From Gammaproteobacteria bacterium (lineage in GTDB: Bacteria; Pseudomonadota; Gammaproteobacteria; Thiohalomonadales; Thiohalomonadaceae), in the NCBI GenBank assembly GCA_023228645.1, contig JALOAT010000069.1, positions 1 through 16,329 on the forward strand: 16,329 nt of DNA, given 5' to 3'. The stretch's first letter is position 1. Every line of letters begins with the position of its first letter. A model generated the notes under the pieces. That model was not told the DNA's origin. It searched no databases and saw only the letters and a program-made list of their open reading frames with translations. Shown here piece by piece: positions 8,280 to 15,785 of this stretch. Both the position numbers and the translations under genes were made by a program.

Positions 8280-9116
8280 TCAAATAGCAATAGGTGCCTT
8301 GACAAAACTATGTGATTGGTAGTTTTCTACCTTAATGTCTTCTGGCTTATAATCAAAAATTGATTTTACTTCCGGATTAAGCCAAAGTGTTGGAAGCGGA
8401 AGCGGCTCTCGATCCAACACAATATTTACTTGATCCATATGGTTTGAATAGATATGGGTATCACCGCCAGTCCAAATAAAATCACCAACTCCAAGTCCGA
8501 CTTCTTTAGCAATCATATGGGTCAGTAAGGAATAGCTGGCAATGTTAAATGGTAATCCAAGAAACGTGTCGCAGCTACGTTGATACAATTGGCAGCTTAA
8601 TTGATTTTTTGTATTGACGTGGAATTGAAATAATGTATGGCACGGCGGTAATGCTTGACGCCCTGCCCTCACATTATCCAATGGACTAATACTTTCATCG
8701 GGCAACATTTCTGGATTCCATCCACTTACGATGTGGCGACGCGAAAATGGCTTATTTTTAAGATTGTGAATCAATTCTGATATTTGATCGATAGTATCGT
8801 CTGAAGTGGTTGGCCAACTTCTCCACATTTTCCCATACACGGGGCCGAGATCGCCGTTTTCTAAAGCCCATTCATTCCAGATTGGATTTTTGTGATCTTG
8901 GAGGAATTTGATATTAGTATCACCAGCCAAAAACCAAATAAGCTCACTGACCACATTATGGAATGGTACCTTTTTTAGGGTAACTAGTGGAAAGCCATCA
9001 TTTAAATTGAATCGCATTTGGTGACCGAAGATAGACGTAGTACCAGTTCCAGTTCTATCCATTCGTTGCTCTCCAACATTAAGTATTAGTTGGAGCAAGT
9101 CTTTGTACTGCTTCAT
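8280..9116 (-). CDS. thyA: thymidylate synthase (ThyA family)
   Basis: 278 residues (E. coli ThyA has 264). It methylates dUMP to dTMP using methylene-tetrahydrofolate, feeding phage DNA synthesis together with the DHFR encoded next. Hallmarks: DRTGTGTTSIFG (residues 20-31), FHNVVSELIWFLAGDTN, the catalytic Cys159 in ALPPCHT, QLYQRSCDTFLGLPFNIASY (phosphate and nucleotide binding), and GDTHIYSNH. A short insertion before the catalytic Cys (about residues 138-152, PDESISPLDNVRAGR) is absent from the E. coli enzyme; from memory it occurs in other phage and bacterial ThyA proteins. ATG 9116 is preceded by AAAGG with a spacing of about 7. No intron interrupts the gene, unlike T4 td. Confidence 0.97.
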   Translation of the reverse strand: MKQYKDLLQLILNVGEQRMDRTGTGTTSIFGHQMRFNLNDGFPLVTLKKVPFHNVVSELIWFLAGDTNIKFLQDHKNPIWNEWALENGDLGPVYGKMWRSWPTTSDDTIDQISELIHNLKNKPFSRRHIVSGWNPEMLPDESISPLDNVRAGRQALPPCHTLFQFHVNTKNQLSCQLYQRSCDTFLGLPFNIASYSLLTHMIAKEVGLGVGDFIWTGGDTHIYSNHMDQVNIVLDREPLPLPTLWLNPEVKSIFDYKPEDIKVENYQSHSFVKAPIAI

Positions 9117-9164
9117 AATATTGCCTTTTTTCTTATATTAGAAGGTTCATTTATGATAGTCAAT

Positions 9165-9674
9165 TTAATCTAAAGGTGGCATATTGAAGAAATAATGATC
9201 AGCTTGTGCAAGAAAGGAATCCAACGTTACGATATGATATTCCTTGTAATTAATTATAGGTTTAAGATCCCCAAAAAGATCAGTTAAAACAACAATATCA
9301 GACACGTTATTATATTTTATTATTAATGCTGCGAGTTTCTTCGCATTCTTAGCGTCTTGTGTTGCTTGGGAGATCCAACCATCAAGTTGCTTGCAATCTT
9401 GCTTTACAATTGAGGAAAAGCTTGGTGGTGTTTTATAGTTTTTACATTCAATAGAGAAATTAAATGATCTTGGACAAATTAAATCGCCAAAAATAGCAAA
9501 TTCAGTGTCATATGTTTCAGTCCTGGTCTGGTTTTGGCCACCAAAAAAGGAACCCGAATCTGGATTTCGGCGGAATGCATTGTCTAAACCGGTTTCTTTT
9601 TTAAAACGTTCAGAAAGGAGATTAGCAATTTTCCTTTCATACGTATTACCTTTTGCTTTACCATTAACTGCCAT
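9165..9674 (-). CDS. PD-(D/E)XK-type endonuclease, possibly Holliday-junction-resolvase-like
   Basis: 169 residues from ATG 9674, with an AAGAG ribosome binding site about 6 bases upstream, 10 bases after the stop of the small frame before it. The N-terminus GNTYERKIANLL supplies a helix with Glu13. FGDLICP supplies Asp64, and FSIECKNYK supplies Glu76 and Lys78 on a strand. Together they match the Glu...Asp...Glu-x-Lys core of the PD-(D/E)XK nuclease superfamily, which includes archaeal Hjc-like resolvases and restriction-type nucleases. A likely role is recombination or packaging-related DNA trimming, but substrate cannot be told from sequence. It lies in an operon between a tail-assembly-like gene and thymidylate synthase. 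The motif is visible; the resolvase label is only one option. Confidence 0.6.
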   Translation of the reverse strand: MAVNGKAKGNTYERKIANLLSERFKKETGLDNAFRRNPDSGSFFGGQNQTRTETYDTEFAIFGDLICPRSFNFSIECKNYKTPPSFSSIVKQDCKQLDGWISQATQDAKNAKKLAALIIKYNNVSDIVVLTDLFGDLKPIINYKEYHIVTLDSFLAQADHYFFNMPPLD

Positions 9675-9683
9675 AATATACTC

Positions 9684-9917
9684 TTAATAAATTAATTGAT
9701 TTGCTTGCTTACTTAGTTTCTGGTTTTCAGCAAATCTTCTACTGATTTGTTTCTTTTGTTCAATAGTTAATTGATACGCTTGATCAATATCAATGCTTCC
9801 CCGCATAAAAAAGCATATATCAATTAGTTCTTTCTCTAAATCCCTCCCGTCGGCGGCCATATTTTGAATTAGTGTTTCCACCTCTTCAGCCGTTTTTGCC
9901 TCGAGGAGGGCTATGCG
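9684..9917 (-). CDS. small tail-assembly-chaperone-like frame, probably a -1 frameshift extension of the gp26-like gene
   Basis: This frame is open from just after TGA at 9935-9933 down to TAA at 9686-9684. Read from the shift at 9917 it gives 77 residues starting RIALLEAKTAEEVE. Read alone, it could only start at GTG 9881 (65 residues) or ATG 9860 (58 residues), and neither has a ribosome binding site at normal spacing. The conserved-looking core is ELIDICFFMRGSIDIDQAYQL, then a basic helix (KKQISRRFAENQK). From memory, this layout resembles short proteins encoded beside tail genes in T4-like and other phages. As an extension of the gp26-like protein it would make a 369-residue product, by analogy with the G/GT tail assembly chaperones. 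It is possibly equivalent to a gp51-type hub assembly factor, but that is inference. Confidence 0.6.
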   Translation of the reverse strand, partial: RIALLEAKTAEEVETLIQNMAADGRDLEKELIDICFFMRGSIDIDQAYQLTIEQKKQISRRFAENQKLSKQANQLIY

Positions 9918-10792
9918 AAAAAACCTGCGGGATCAAAATTGATGTTTGTTGTCCATTTGTGTTTACATTTTTCACAAGTGGCATCAATATCCTTACGAAT
10001 TCCAAAATCAGTGTTCAAGCTGTTGACCAGCGAAGTAATTTTTTCAGCTTCTTTAGCTGGAAGATTGTTAATCCATTCGTGAATTGATTCTTTATCATCG
10101 ACATCGAATTCTTCGCCAGTTTCGGTATCAACTATTCTAACAACACAGCTGGCTACCAATTTGACCAATTCTCTGGCAATTTCTTGAATTGATTGGAAAA
10201 ATTGCGATTTCTTTTCTGGATCTTCGAAACTTTCTTCATTGGCGAATAATATCTGTGCAGTTTTTGATTCTCTGAATTTAATGTTGGCATCCTGAGTTGA
10301 TTCAACCATTGTATATGGTCTTACGAATACTTCAATAGTTTGATCACCATCCTCAGATGGCACAGTAATAATTGCTTTTGGATTTTCTGGAAGAAATTTC
10401 ATATTATCCAACGAATACCTAATTGGCATTTCAAAATTATGTTGATGGCCACATTCAGGGCACGTTAGATCGATATCTGTATTTTCACCAAAAGTTGCCA
10501 AACGTATGGCTGCATATACGGCTTCGACATCTGGACCATATAATGCTTCAGGATAAACAATGCTTGGGGCACAACTTTCAAAGATTTTGACTGAGGCATC
10601 GCCACTAATTAAAGCTTCGGGATTTGAAAGTGTAATTTGGTCTGCGGTTGTCATAGGCTTCACACCAACTTCTCCACTTGGTGAAAAATTCACAGTGCCA
10701 GGAGGATATGACAAACCTTTTGATGGTAAATGAATGAATACCGTTTCTCGGCGTTTAAAATCATTCAGCGATCTTTTGATTGGTGCATTCAT
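9911..10792 (-). CDS. 26: gp26-like baseplate/tail assembly protein with two CxxC pairs
   Basis: 293 residues from ATG 10792 to TAG 9913-9911. The N-terminus FIHLPSKGLSYPPG and SGEVGVKPMTTADQI match the opening I know for the T4 baseplate gp26 family (PF12322-type): a short lead, LPSKGxxYPPG, then VxPMT. CPECGH (middle) and CEKCKH (near the C-terminus) make two CxxC pairs that could bind one zinc. T4 gp26 has 208 residues. In T4, gp26 is needed for hub assembly but may not be a permanent virion part, so a chaperone role is reasonable. It is the first gene of the leftward cassette and is divergent from the tape measure gene. The end, FDPAGFFA, lies on the T6 slippery run that may direct some ribosomes into the next frame. 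Confidence 0.75.
   Translation of the reverse strand: MNAPIKRSLNDFKRRETVFIHLPSKGLSYPPGTVNFSPSGEVGVKPMTTADQITLSNPEALISGDASVKIFESCAPSIVYPEALYGPDVEAVYAAIRLATFGENTDIDLTCPECGHQHNFEMPIRYSLDNMKFLPENPKAIITVPSEDGDQTIEVFVRPYTMVESTQDANIKFRESKTAQILFANEESFEDPEKKSQFFQSIQEIARELVKLVASCVVRIVDTETGEEFDVDDKESIHEWINNLPAKEAEKITSLVNSLNTDFGIRKDIDATCEKCKHKWTTNINFDPAGFFA
9917..9923 (-). promoter_or_regulatory. candidate -1 programmed frameshift site T_TTT_TTC
   Basis: On the minus strand the codons before the gp26-like stop read GGT TTT TTC GCA TAG. The heptamer T_TTT_TTC fits the X_XXY_YYZ slippery rule in the correct frame. Slipping -1 after TTC gives CGC and enters the frame that stays open to 9684. Six bases downstream begins CCCTCCTC, which can pair with GAGG at once (4-bp stem, CTC loop) or with GAAGAGG further on (6 of 7 pairs), a plausible stimulatory hairpin. 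The site and frames are seen; function is inferred. Confidence 0.65.
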
Positions 10793-10807
10793 AGCGTTTT
10801 TACCTGT

Positions 10808-10815
10808 TATAAATA
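10808..10815 (+). promoter_or_regulatory. T4-type late promoter for the tape-measure gene
   Basis: TATAAATA exactly matches the T4 late promoter consensus read by a gp55-type sigma factor. It lies in the 87-base divergent gap, 65 bases before the ATG at 10880. In DNA this AT-rich a perfect 8-mer is expected a few times per window by chance, but rarely inside one such gap. Confidence 0.65.
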
Positions 10816-10841
10816 ATTGTAGAGACTATATCTCGATAATG

Positions 10842-10849
10842 TATTTATC
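10842..10849 (-). promoter_or_regulatory. possible late promoter for the leftward gp26-like cassette
   Basis: The minus strand reads GATAAATA, one mismatch from the T4 late consensus TATAAATA, 50 bases before the gp26-like ATG at 10792. It faces and overlaps the region of the rightward promoter at 10808-10815. One-mismatch matches are common in AT-rich DNA, so the call rests mostly on position. Confidence 0.4.
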
Positions 10850-10879
10850 TGCCCAGAAAACGTATTTTGAGGATTCTTA

Positions 10880-13648
10880 ATGGCTGATCAACCACAAAAT
10901 GGTACAACTCAACCCAACTTGCCAGGTTTTGGTGAATCTGCCAGTGAGCCGTGGGCCCTTGAGGAAACCTTAAAAAAGGTTTTGAGTACGTTGCAAAAGG
11001 ACTTGGCACAGGGAACTCGCCAAGGCCGAAGTCTTGACATACTTAATAGAAATATTGATCGCCTCTCCCAAACAATAAGCGATACGGCTGATGATAGCCA
11101 AGATGATCGTCGACGAAATTATGTTAATAACAATTCAACAAAAAAAGCATTAGATGATATCAGAAAAGCTTCTGACCGAGCAGCTAAAGCTCAGGAAGAA
11201 TCTACAAGAAATGAAAAACTAAACAAAAATACTGCCCGTGACAACTTGTTGGGTGGTGGAATGCCCGGAGCAGGCGGTGGCGTCCTTGGCTTCATAGCTA
11301 ATGCTGCGATGAAAACTGGTAAAGGTTTGCTTGATGCTGGTAAATCTATTATGGAATCGGGCGGTGATATTAGAGATGCTACTGCCGGTGTTGCGGCTGC
11401 AATTCCAGGCATTGGTGGCTTACTTAAAGCTGCTTCAAATATGGTTGATAATGCCCGAGCACAATTAGCAGATCTAGCACAGACTGGGCAAACTGTAAAT
11501 TACAGTATGATGGGCTTTGCCAATGCAGCAACCCAAGCAGGATTAAGCACTAAACAAGCTGCTGATATCATAAAAGCAAGTAGCGAAACGGCTGCAAAAT
11601 TAGGAACCACCGGATTCCTTGATCTGCAGATGCAAGTTAGAAGAGTAACTGAAAGATTTGGGCGTTTTGGTTACAGTTTAGACGATCAAGCCAAGATTAC
11701 TGCTAATTTTTACGAAACCCAAATGAGCTTGGGCCGAAGAGATACAGCTAGAAATTCACAAGCTATTGCTGACTACACTGCTAAACTTTCAACTCTGTCA
11801 AAACTAACTGGTAAATCTGTTGATACGCTATTGGCTGAGCAAAAAGCTATTGCTGATAGTCCAGACGTTTATGCTGCCGCAACTCGAGTATTTCAACGAT
11901 CGGGCGAAACTGCGGCTAAGAATTTTGAAAACGTCGTAGCCGAAGCAGCTAACAAATTGCCAGCATCATTGCAAGATATGAGCACTCAAATGCTCTCAGA
12001 TTATGGTAAGTATGGATCAATTGCGTCAAGCCAATTAGGTCAGGCTCTCGTAACTGCCGGTAAAAGTGATATAGTAAATCAATTGGACCAAGCTATTGCA
12101 TCTGGTAACAGCGATGCTTATGCCGCCGTTATGAAACGAGTAGCAGACGAAGCTCAAGACTTTAGAAGTCCAGTAAGACAGATTTTTTCCGACATTGCAT
12201 CATCCACTGGACCATTAGCCGATGCTATTAAACCAGTTATTACTGGTATGAAAGATTTGTCAAAGACAAACGAAGGAATTACTAATTTACCAGGCGAGAT
12301 TGCTGGAAATATAGCTAATGCTGCTAAGTCAGATACTGCCGCCAAAGATCAAAATGATACACAGGTTCAAATTGCACTTTCTGGAGCATATGCAGCTACT
12401 TTAGCACAAGCACAACAACTCCAACCAGTATTGCAGCAATTGACCATTGAGGCGGCCAATATGACCGCGGCTTTCCTATCTTCCGAAGTGGTAACACAGG
12501 TAGTTAATGAATTTGCTACCTCTATGGTGGATGCCACACAACACGTTTCAGATTTTATTTCTACTTTAACGTTATTTGATTCAGTAGGTAGTGGTTTGAG
12601 TTATGTGATTGGTAAATTAATGGAATTTGGCGGTTGGTTGGGCAGATTTACTGGCATTGGTGAAGGATTAGGTAAAATATTAACTGCCGCTGGCGCTTGG
12701 TTTGGTGGTAAAAAATTAGCAGGAAGTCTGCTTGGAATGGGCGGCAGGGCTGCTCGTGGAGCAGCTGGAGCCGGAGCAGCTGGCGGCGCAGCGCAAGGCG
12801 GCTTAATGGCTGGATTAAGAGGATTAGCTGGTGGCGGTATTAGAGGGTTGGCATCAGGCGCTGCTCGCGGCCTTTTGCGAGGTGGTTTATTGGGTGCGGC
12901 TTTTGAAGGATTAGGTTATTTAGGGCCAAATGGTAAAGCTCTTACTGGACGAAATGTTCTCCGATCAGGTATATCATTACTTGGAGGGGCCGCTGGCGGC
13001 GTACTTGGATCTGTTGGCGGACCTGTTGGTACAGTTGCAGGCGGCGCGTTAGGTTACGCAGGGGCAAAATATTTGGCTGATAAGCTATTGGGCCCTGATG
13101 ATATGAAACAGGTCCAAACACAAGTGCAACGTGGTCGAGAAGAGCGAACGCCACCACCACCTAGACCTATTGCTCAAGTTCGTGCTCGACCAGATACTAC
13201 TGAGCGCGATCATTTGAGAAATCAGGAAGAAGTCACACGCAGGATAGCTGAAGTTCAGGCAAAATATCGAAAAGATAATGAAGAAGCTATGGCGGCTATT
13301 AGAAGACGTGTGGAAGCACAAGCAGCTCGTCCACCAGCCCCAATCCAAAATACTGGCCAACCGGCAAGACCGACAACTGGTCCTGCGCCAGCATCTATAC
13401 GTAGACCTGAATCACATAGTCGGCCAATGTCTGTTAATGAAATTAACAAGATGGCTACTACGGCAGCTCGCTTAGCCAGACCAACCGATACATCACGTGT
13501 AGATTTCCCAGTCGGTGATGAAATGCAAAATCGCCAACTTCAAGAAATGCAAACAACTAATAAGTTGTTAGCTGGTATCTATGTCAATGGTCGACCAGTT
13601 GTTAGACCAAAACCGTCAGTGGTCATGTATAATGGCGGCTTGTTTTAA
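10880..13648 (+). CDS. tail tape measure-like protein
   Basis: 922 residues. ATG 10880 follows GAGGA at 10869-10873 with a spacing of 6. Order: a polar, coiled-coil-like N-terminus (about 1-120); an Ala/Gly stretch (GGGMPGAGGGVLGFIANAAM); long Ala/Gln/Asp-rich helices (about 190-560); a very Gly/Ala-rich hydrophobic block (about 597-736) with glycine-zipper-like segments (GGAAGGVLGSVGGPVGTVAGGALGYAG); and a Pro/Arg/Gln-rich tail ending NRQLQEMQTTNKLLAG. The size, helical content and membrane-like block fit a tape measure, which sets tail length and may enter the host envelope. At the usual 0.15 nm per residue, 922 residues would suggest a tail of up to about 140 nm, longer than T4's. The divergent gp26/chaperone-like genes support the call. 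There is no clear similarity to T4 gp29 by eye. Confidence 0.65.
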   Translation: MADQPQNGTTQPNLPGFGESASEPWALEETLKKVLSTLQKDLAQGTRQGRSLDILNRNIDRLSQTISDTADDSQDDRRRNYVNNNSTKKALDDIRKASDRAAKAQEESTRNEKLNKNTARDNLLGGGMPGAGGGVLGFIANAAMKTGKGLLDAGKSIMESGGDIRDATAGVAAAIPGIGGLLKAASNMVDNARAQLADLAQTGQTVNYSMMGFANAATQAGLSTKQAADIIKASSETAAKLGTTGFLDLQMQVRRVTERFGRFGYSLDDQAKITANFYETQMSLGRRDTARNSQAIADYTAKLSTLSKLTGKSVDTLLAEQKAIADSPDVYAAATRVFQRSGETAAKNFENVVAEAANKLPASLQDMSTQMLSDYGKYGSIASSQLGQALVTAGKSDIVNQLDQAIASGNSDAYAAVMKRVADEAQDFRSPVRQIFSDIASSTGPLADAIKPVITGMKDLSKTNEGITNLPGEIAGNIANAAKSDTAAKDQNDTQVQIALSGAYAATLAQAQQLQPVLQQLTIEAANMTAAFLSSEVVTQVVNEFATSMVDATQHVSDFISTLTLFDSVGSGLSYVIGKLMEFGGWLGRFTGIGEGLGKILTAAGAWFGGKKLAGSLLGMGGRAARGAAGAGAAGGAAQGGLMAGLRGLAGGGIRGLASGAARGLLRGGLLGAAFEGLGYLGPNGKALTGRNVLRSGISLLGGAAGGVLGSVGGPVGTVAGGALGYAGAKYLADKLLGPDDMKQVQTQVQRGREERTPPPPRPIAQVRARPDTTERDHLRNQEEVTRRIAEVQAKYRKDNEEAMAAIRRRVEAQAARPPAPIQNTGQPARPTTGPAPASIRRPESHSRPMSVNEINKMATTAARLARPTDTSRVDFPVGDEMQNRQLQEMQTTNKLLAGIYVNGRPVVRPKPSVVMYNGGLF

Positions 13649-13701
13649 AATATAGACAATTGTGGCCATCTCAGTTATAGTTAAAAACTTGATAAAGTAA
13701 C

Positions 13702-13709
13702 CATAAATA
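13702..13709 (+). promoter_or_regulatory. possible late promoter for the portal gene
   Basis: CATAAATA, one mismatch from the T4 late consensus, lies in the 92-base gap between the tape-measure stop and the portal ATG, 31 bases before the start. I see no convincing terminator hairpin in this gap. The portal start itself has only a weak ribosome binding site. Confidence 0.45.
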
Positions 13710-13740
13710 ATCAATAATCACGAATGGTAATATTTACACT

Positions 13741-15468
13741 ATGGCATGGACTAAGCACTTTCAAAAAGTCAATTACAACCCAGCATATTATGGGCAAGGT
13801 CAACAAAATTTCAATGATCATTTAATGATGGATCATTCAAGTGCTCACACCAGCACTTTTGCTTCTTGGCTTCCAGACATCTATTCAGGACAACCAAATC
13901 GTATTGAACGTTATGGTCAATACGATTCAATGGATCTTGATAGTGAAGTTAACAGAGCACTTGATACTATTGCTGACAGTTGCACCCAGGAAAATGCAGA
14001 AACTGGTATGGCTATTGAGTTGATACTTGACGAGCAAGCAGATTCGGAAGATGCTGTTATATTGAATGAAATGCTCAGGCAGTGGTATGAATTGAATGAA
14101 TGGAAAAAAAGAATTTGGGGCGTTTTCCGTAATATGATCAAATATGGCGATCAATTAATGATTAGGGATCCTGAATCACTCAAGTTGACTTGGGTGCAAC
14201 CATCAGATGTTGATTCTATTATTGTTGATGAAGCTAAGGGCCGCGAGCCAGATTCATACTTGATTAAAAATTTATCAATTAATTTCCAAACATTAGTTGC
14301 AACTGATCCGTTGATTCAAAATAGTCCAAATACAATCGGAATGGCACCAAATATTCAAAATCGCTTCCCAGCATATAGTACGCCTGCTTTGGCAAATCCA
14401 TTGCTTGGCCCTGGATCAGGAGGCAACGAAGGTGCATATCAAGTCAATGCTACACACGTAGTTCATTTTACATTGAGTCAAGGCACGGAAGCGTCTTGGC
14501 CATTTGGTGTTAGCGTTTTGGAAAACGTTTTTAAAGTGTATAAGCAGAAAGAACTTTTGGAAGAATCTGTTTTGATTTACCGAGTTCAGCGAGCACCAGA
14601 GCGACGAATATTTAAAATTCACACTGGTAAATTACCTCCACACAAGGCCGCGGCATTTCTTGAACGAACAAAGAATGAAATTCAACAAAAGCGTATTCCA
14701 AATCGTGCAGGTGGAACCTCTGTTGTTGATGCTACATACAACCCAATGTCAATGCTAGAAGATTATTTCTTCGCTGTTGGTGAAGATGGTAAAGGATCAA
14801 GTGTGGAAACACTTGACGGTGGCCAACAATTGGGTGAAATTGATGACTTGAAATACTTTAACCACAAATTTCGTATCGGACTTCGTGTTCCACGATCATA
14901 TATGCCAGATTTTAATGATGGTGGTGGTGCAGTATTCAATGATGGCCGTGTTGGTACTGCCTATTTTGAAGAATATAGCTTTTCACGTTATTGCGAGAGA
15001 CTTCAAAATATGTTTTCAGATCCAATGGATTTGGAATTTAAGATGTTTTGTAGAGCCCGCGGTGTCAATATTCACGCCAGCTTGTTCAGTATTAGACTTG
15101 TTAAACCGCAAAATTTCTCCAAATATCGTCAAATTGAGCTTGATAATGCATTGATTGGATCATTTTCAAATATTAAAGATACTCGATTCATTAGTAAGAG
15201 AATGATGCTCATTAAATATTTAGGCTGGGACAATGATGACGTCCTATTAAATGAAAAATGGTTTGCTGAAGAAAATAGTAAAGGAACTACTGGTATGCCT
15301 GAACAAGGTGGCGGTGGTGGATCACTAAATAGTGGTGGTGAGCCACCTCTTGATTTAGAACCAGAAGTTGAACCATTGCCAGGTGAAGAAGGCGGTGAAG
15401 AAGCACCTGCTCCTGAAGAAGGCGGCGCTGCTCCTGAAGAAGGCGGTGAAGAGTCCGGCTTAATTTAA
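13741..15468 (+). CDS. 20: portal vertex protein, gp20-like
   Basis: 575 residues (T4 gp20 has 524). The dodecameric portal nucleates prohead assembly, is the DNA packaging channel and joins head to tail. Diagnostic segments: WLPDIYSGQPNRIERYGQYD followed by MDLDSEVNRALDTIADSC near the N-terminus; IYRVQRAPERRIFKIHTGKLP with the following KAAAFLERTKNEIQQKR in the middle; then MLEDYFF, VETLDGGQQLGEIDDLKYF, and LRVPRSYM. All fit the gp20 family (PF07230-type). The last 60 residues (about 517-575) are an unusual acidic tail rich in Gly, Pro and Glu with a duplicated APEEGG unit, which accounts for the extra length. The stop overlaps the ribosome binding site (AAGGA) of the next gene. Confidence 0.95.
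   Translation: MAWTKHFQKVNYNPAYYGQGQQNFNDHLMMDHSSAHTSTFASWLPDIYSGQPNRIERYGQYDSMDLDSEVNRALDTIADSCTQENAETGMAIELILDEQADSEDAVILNEMLRQWYELNEWKKRIWGVFRNMIKYGDQLMIRDPESLKLTWVQPSDVDSIIVDEAKGREPDSYLIKNLSINFQTLVATDPLIQNSPNTIGMAPNIQNRFPAYSTPALANPLLGPGSGGNEGAYQVNATHVVHFTLSQGTEASWPFGVSVLENVFKVYKQKELLEESVLIYRVQRAPERRIFKIHTGKLPPHKAAAFLERTKNEIQQKRIPNRAGGTSVVDATYNPMSMLEDYFFAVGEDGKGSSVETLDGGQQLGEIDDLKYFNHKFRIGLRVPRSYMPDFNDGGGAVFNDGRVGTAYFEEYSFSRYCERLQNMFSDPMDLEFKMFCRARGVNIHASLFSIRLVKPQNFSKYRQIELDNALIGSFSNIKDTRFISKRMMLIKYLGWDNDDVLLNEKWFAEENSKGTTGMPEQGGGGGSLNSGGEPPLDLEPEVEPLPGEEGGEEAPAPEEGGAAPEEGGEESGLI
15409..15446 (+). repeat. 17-base tandem direct repeat in the portal acidic tail
   Basis: GCTCCTGAAGAAGGCGG occurs at 15409-15425 and again at 15430-15446, a 21-base period that preserves the frame and encodes APEEGG twice. 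It looks like a small in-frame duplication in a low-complexity tail. Confidence 0.85.
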
Positions 15469-15478
15469 GGATATTGGA

Positions 15479-15739
15479 ATGATTTTACGAGATCTTTTTG
15501 AAGCAGATGGTTCTGATAAAAGCAATAATGAAACACCAGATATGACTGTAGCAGGATATCAAGATCCTGCTCAGGACACGTTTGGATCCGTGCACGGAAC
15601 TAATACCCACACGCCAAAATTATCATTAAAAGTTATCAACAATATGAAAAAAATAATGCAGGCTAAGAACGCTGAATCTGAAAGAAGAAAAGAGCTTATG
15701 GCCATTATGTATGCTGCTCCACCATCCGAAGAAGGCTGA
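15479..15739 (+). CDS. small conserved-looking head-module protein between gp20 and gp67
   Basis: 86 residues from ATG 15479, with AAGGA at 15467-15471 and a spacing of 7, translationally close to the portal gene. Residues 1-45 look disordered; residues about 48-80 are a basic helix (LSLKVINNMKKIMQAKNAESERRKEL in two parts) followed by MYAAPPSEEG. From memory, short proteins with a basic helix and a Tyr-x-x-Pro-Pro-type end occur beside gp20 in several T4-like phages, but I cannot name a function. The start, MILRDLFEAD, contains Leu-Phe-Glu followed by Ala, which fits the T4 prohead protease cleavage rule (Leu/Ile-x-Glu). An internal head protein trimmed during maturation is therefore possible. 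Confidence 0.65.
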   Translation: MILRDLFEADGSDKSNNETPDMTVAGYQDPAQDTFGSVHGTNTHTPKLSLKVINNMKKIMQAKNAESERRKELMAIMYAAPPSEEG

Positions 15740-15785
15740 TCCTTAGCTTAATCCTACATTTTTCTATCCATTCTATTAAATACCA

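Noticed and set aside
9684..9881. The small frame after the gp26-like gene as an independent gene starting at GTG 9881
   Set aside because: The GAGG ribosome-binding-like sequence runs directly into the GTG with no spacing, and the frame is open upstream to the slippery site, so a frameshift extension is preferred. Independent translation is not excluded.
13085..13360. Minus-strand open frames within the tape-measure gene and similar opposite-strand frames elsewhere
   Set aside because: They lie wholly inside strong genes on the other strand, have no ribosome binding sites and show no recognisable protein pattern.
13688..13716. Host-type promoter with TTGATA as -35 before the portal gene
   Set aside because: No convincing -10 at the right spacing; the late-type box at 13702 explains the region better.
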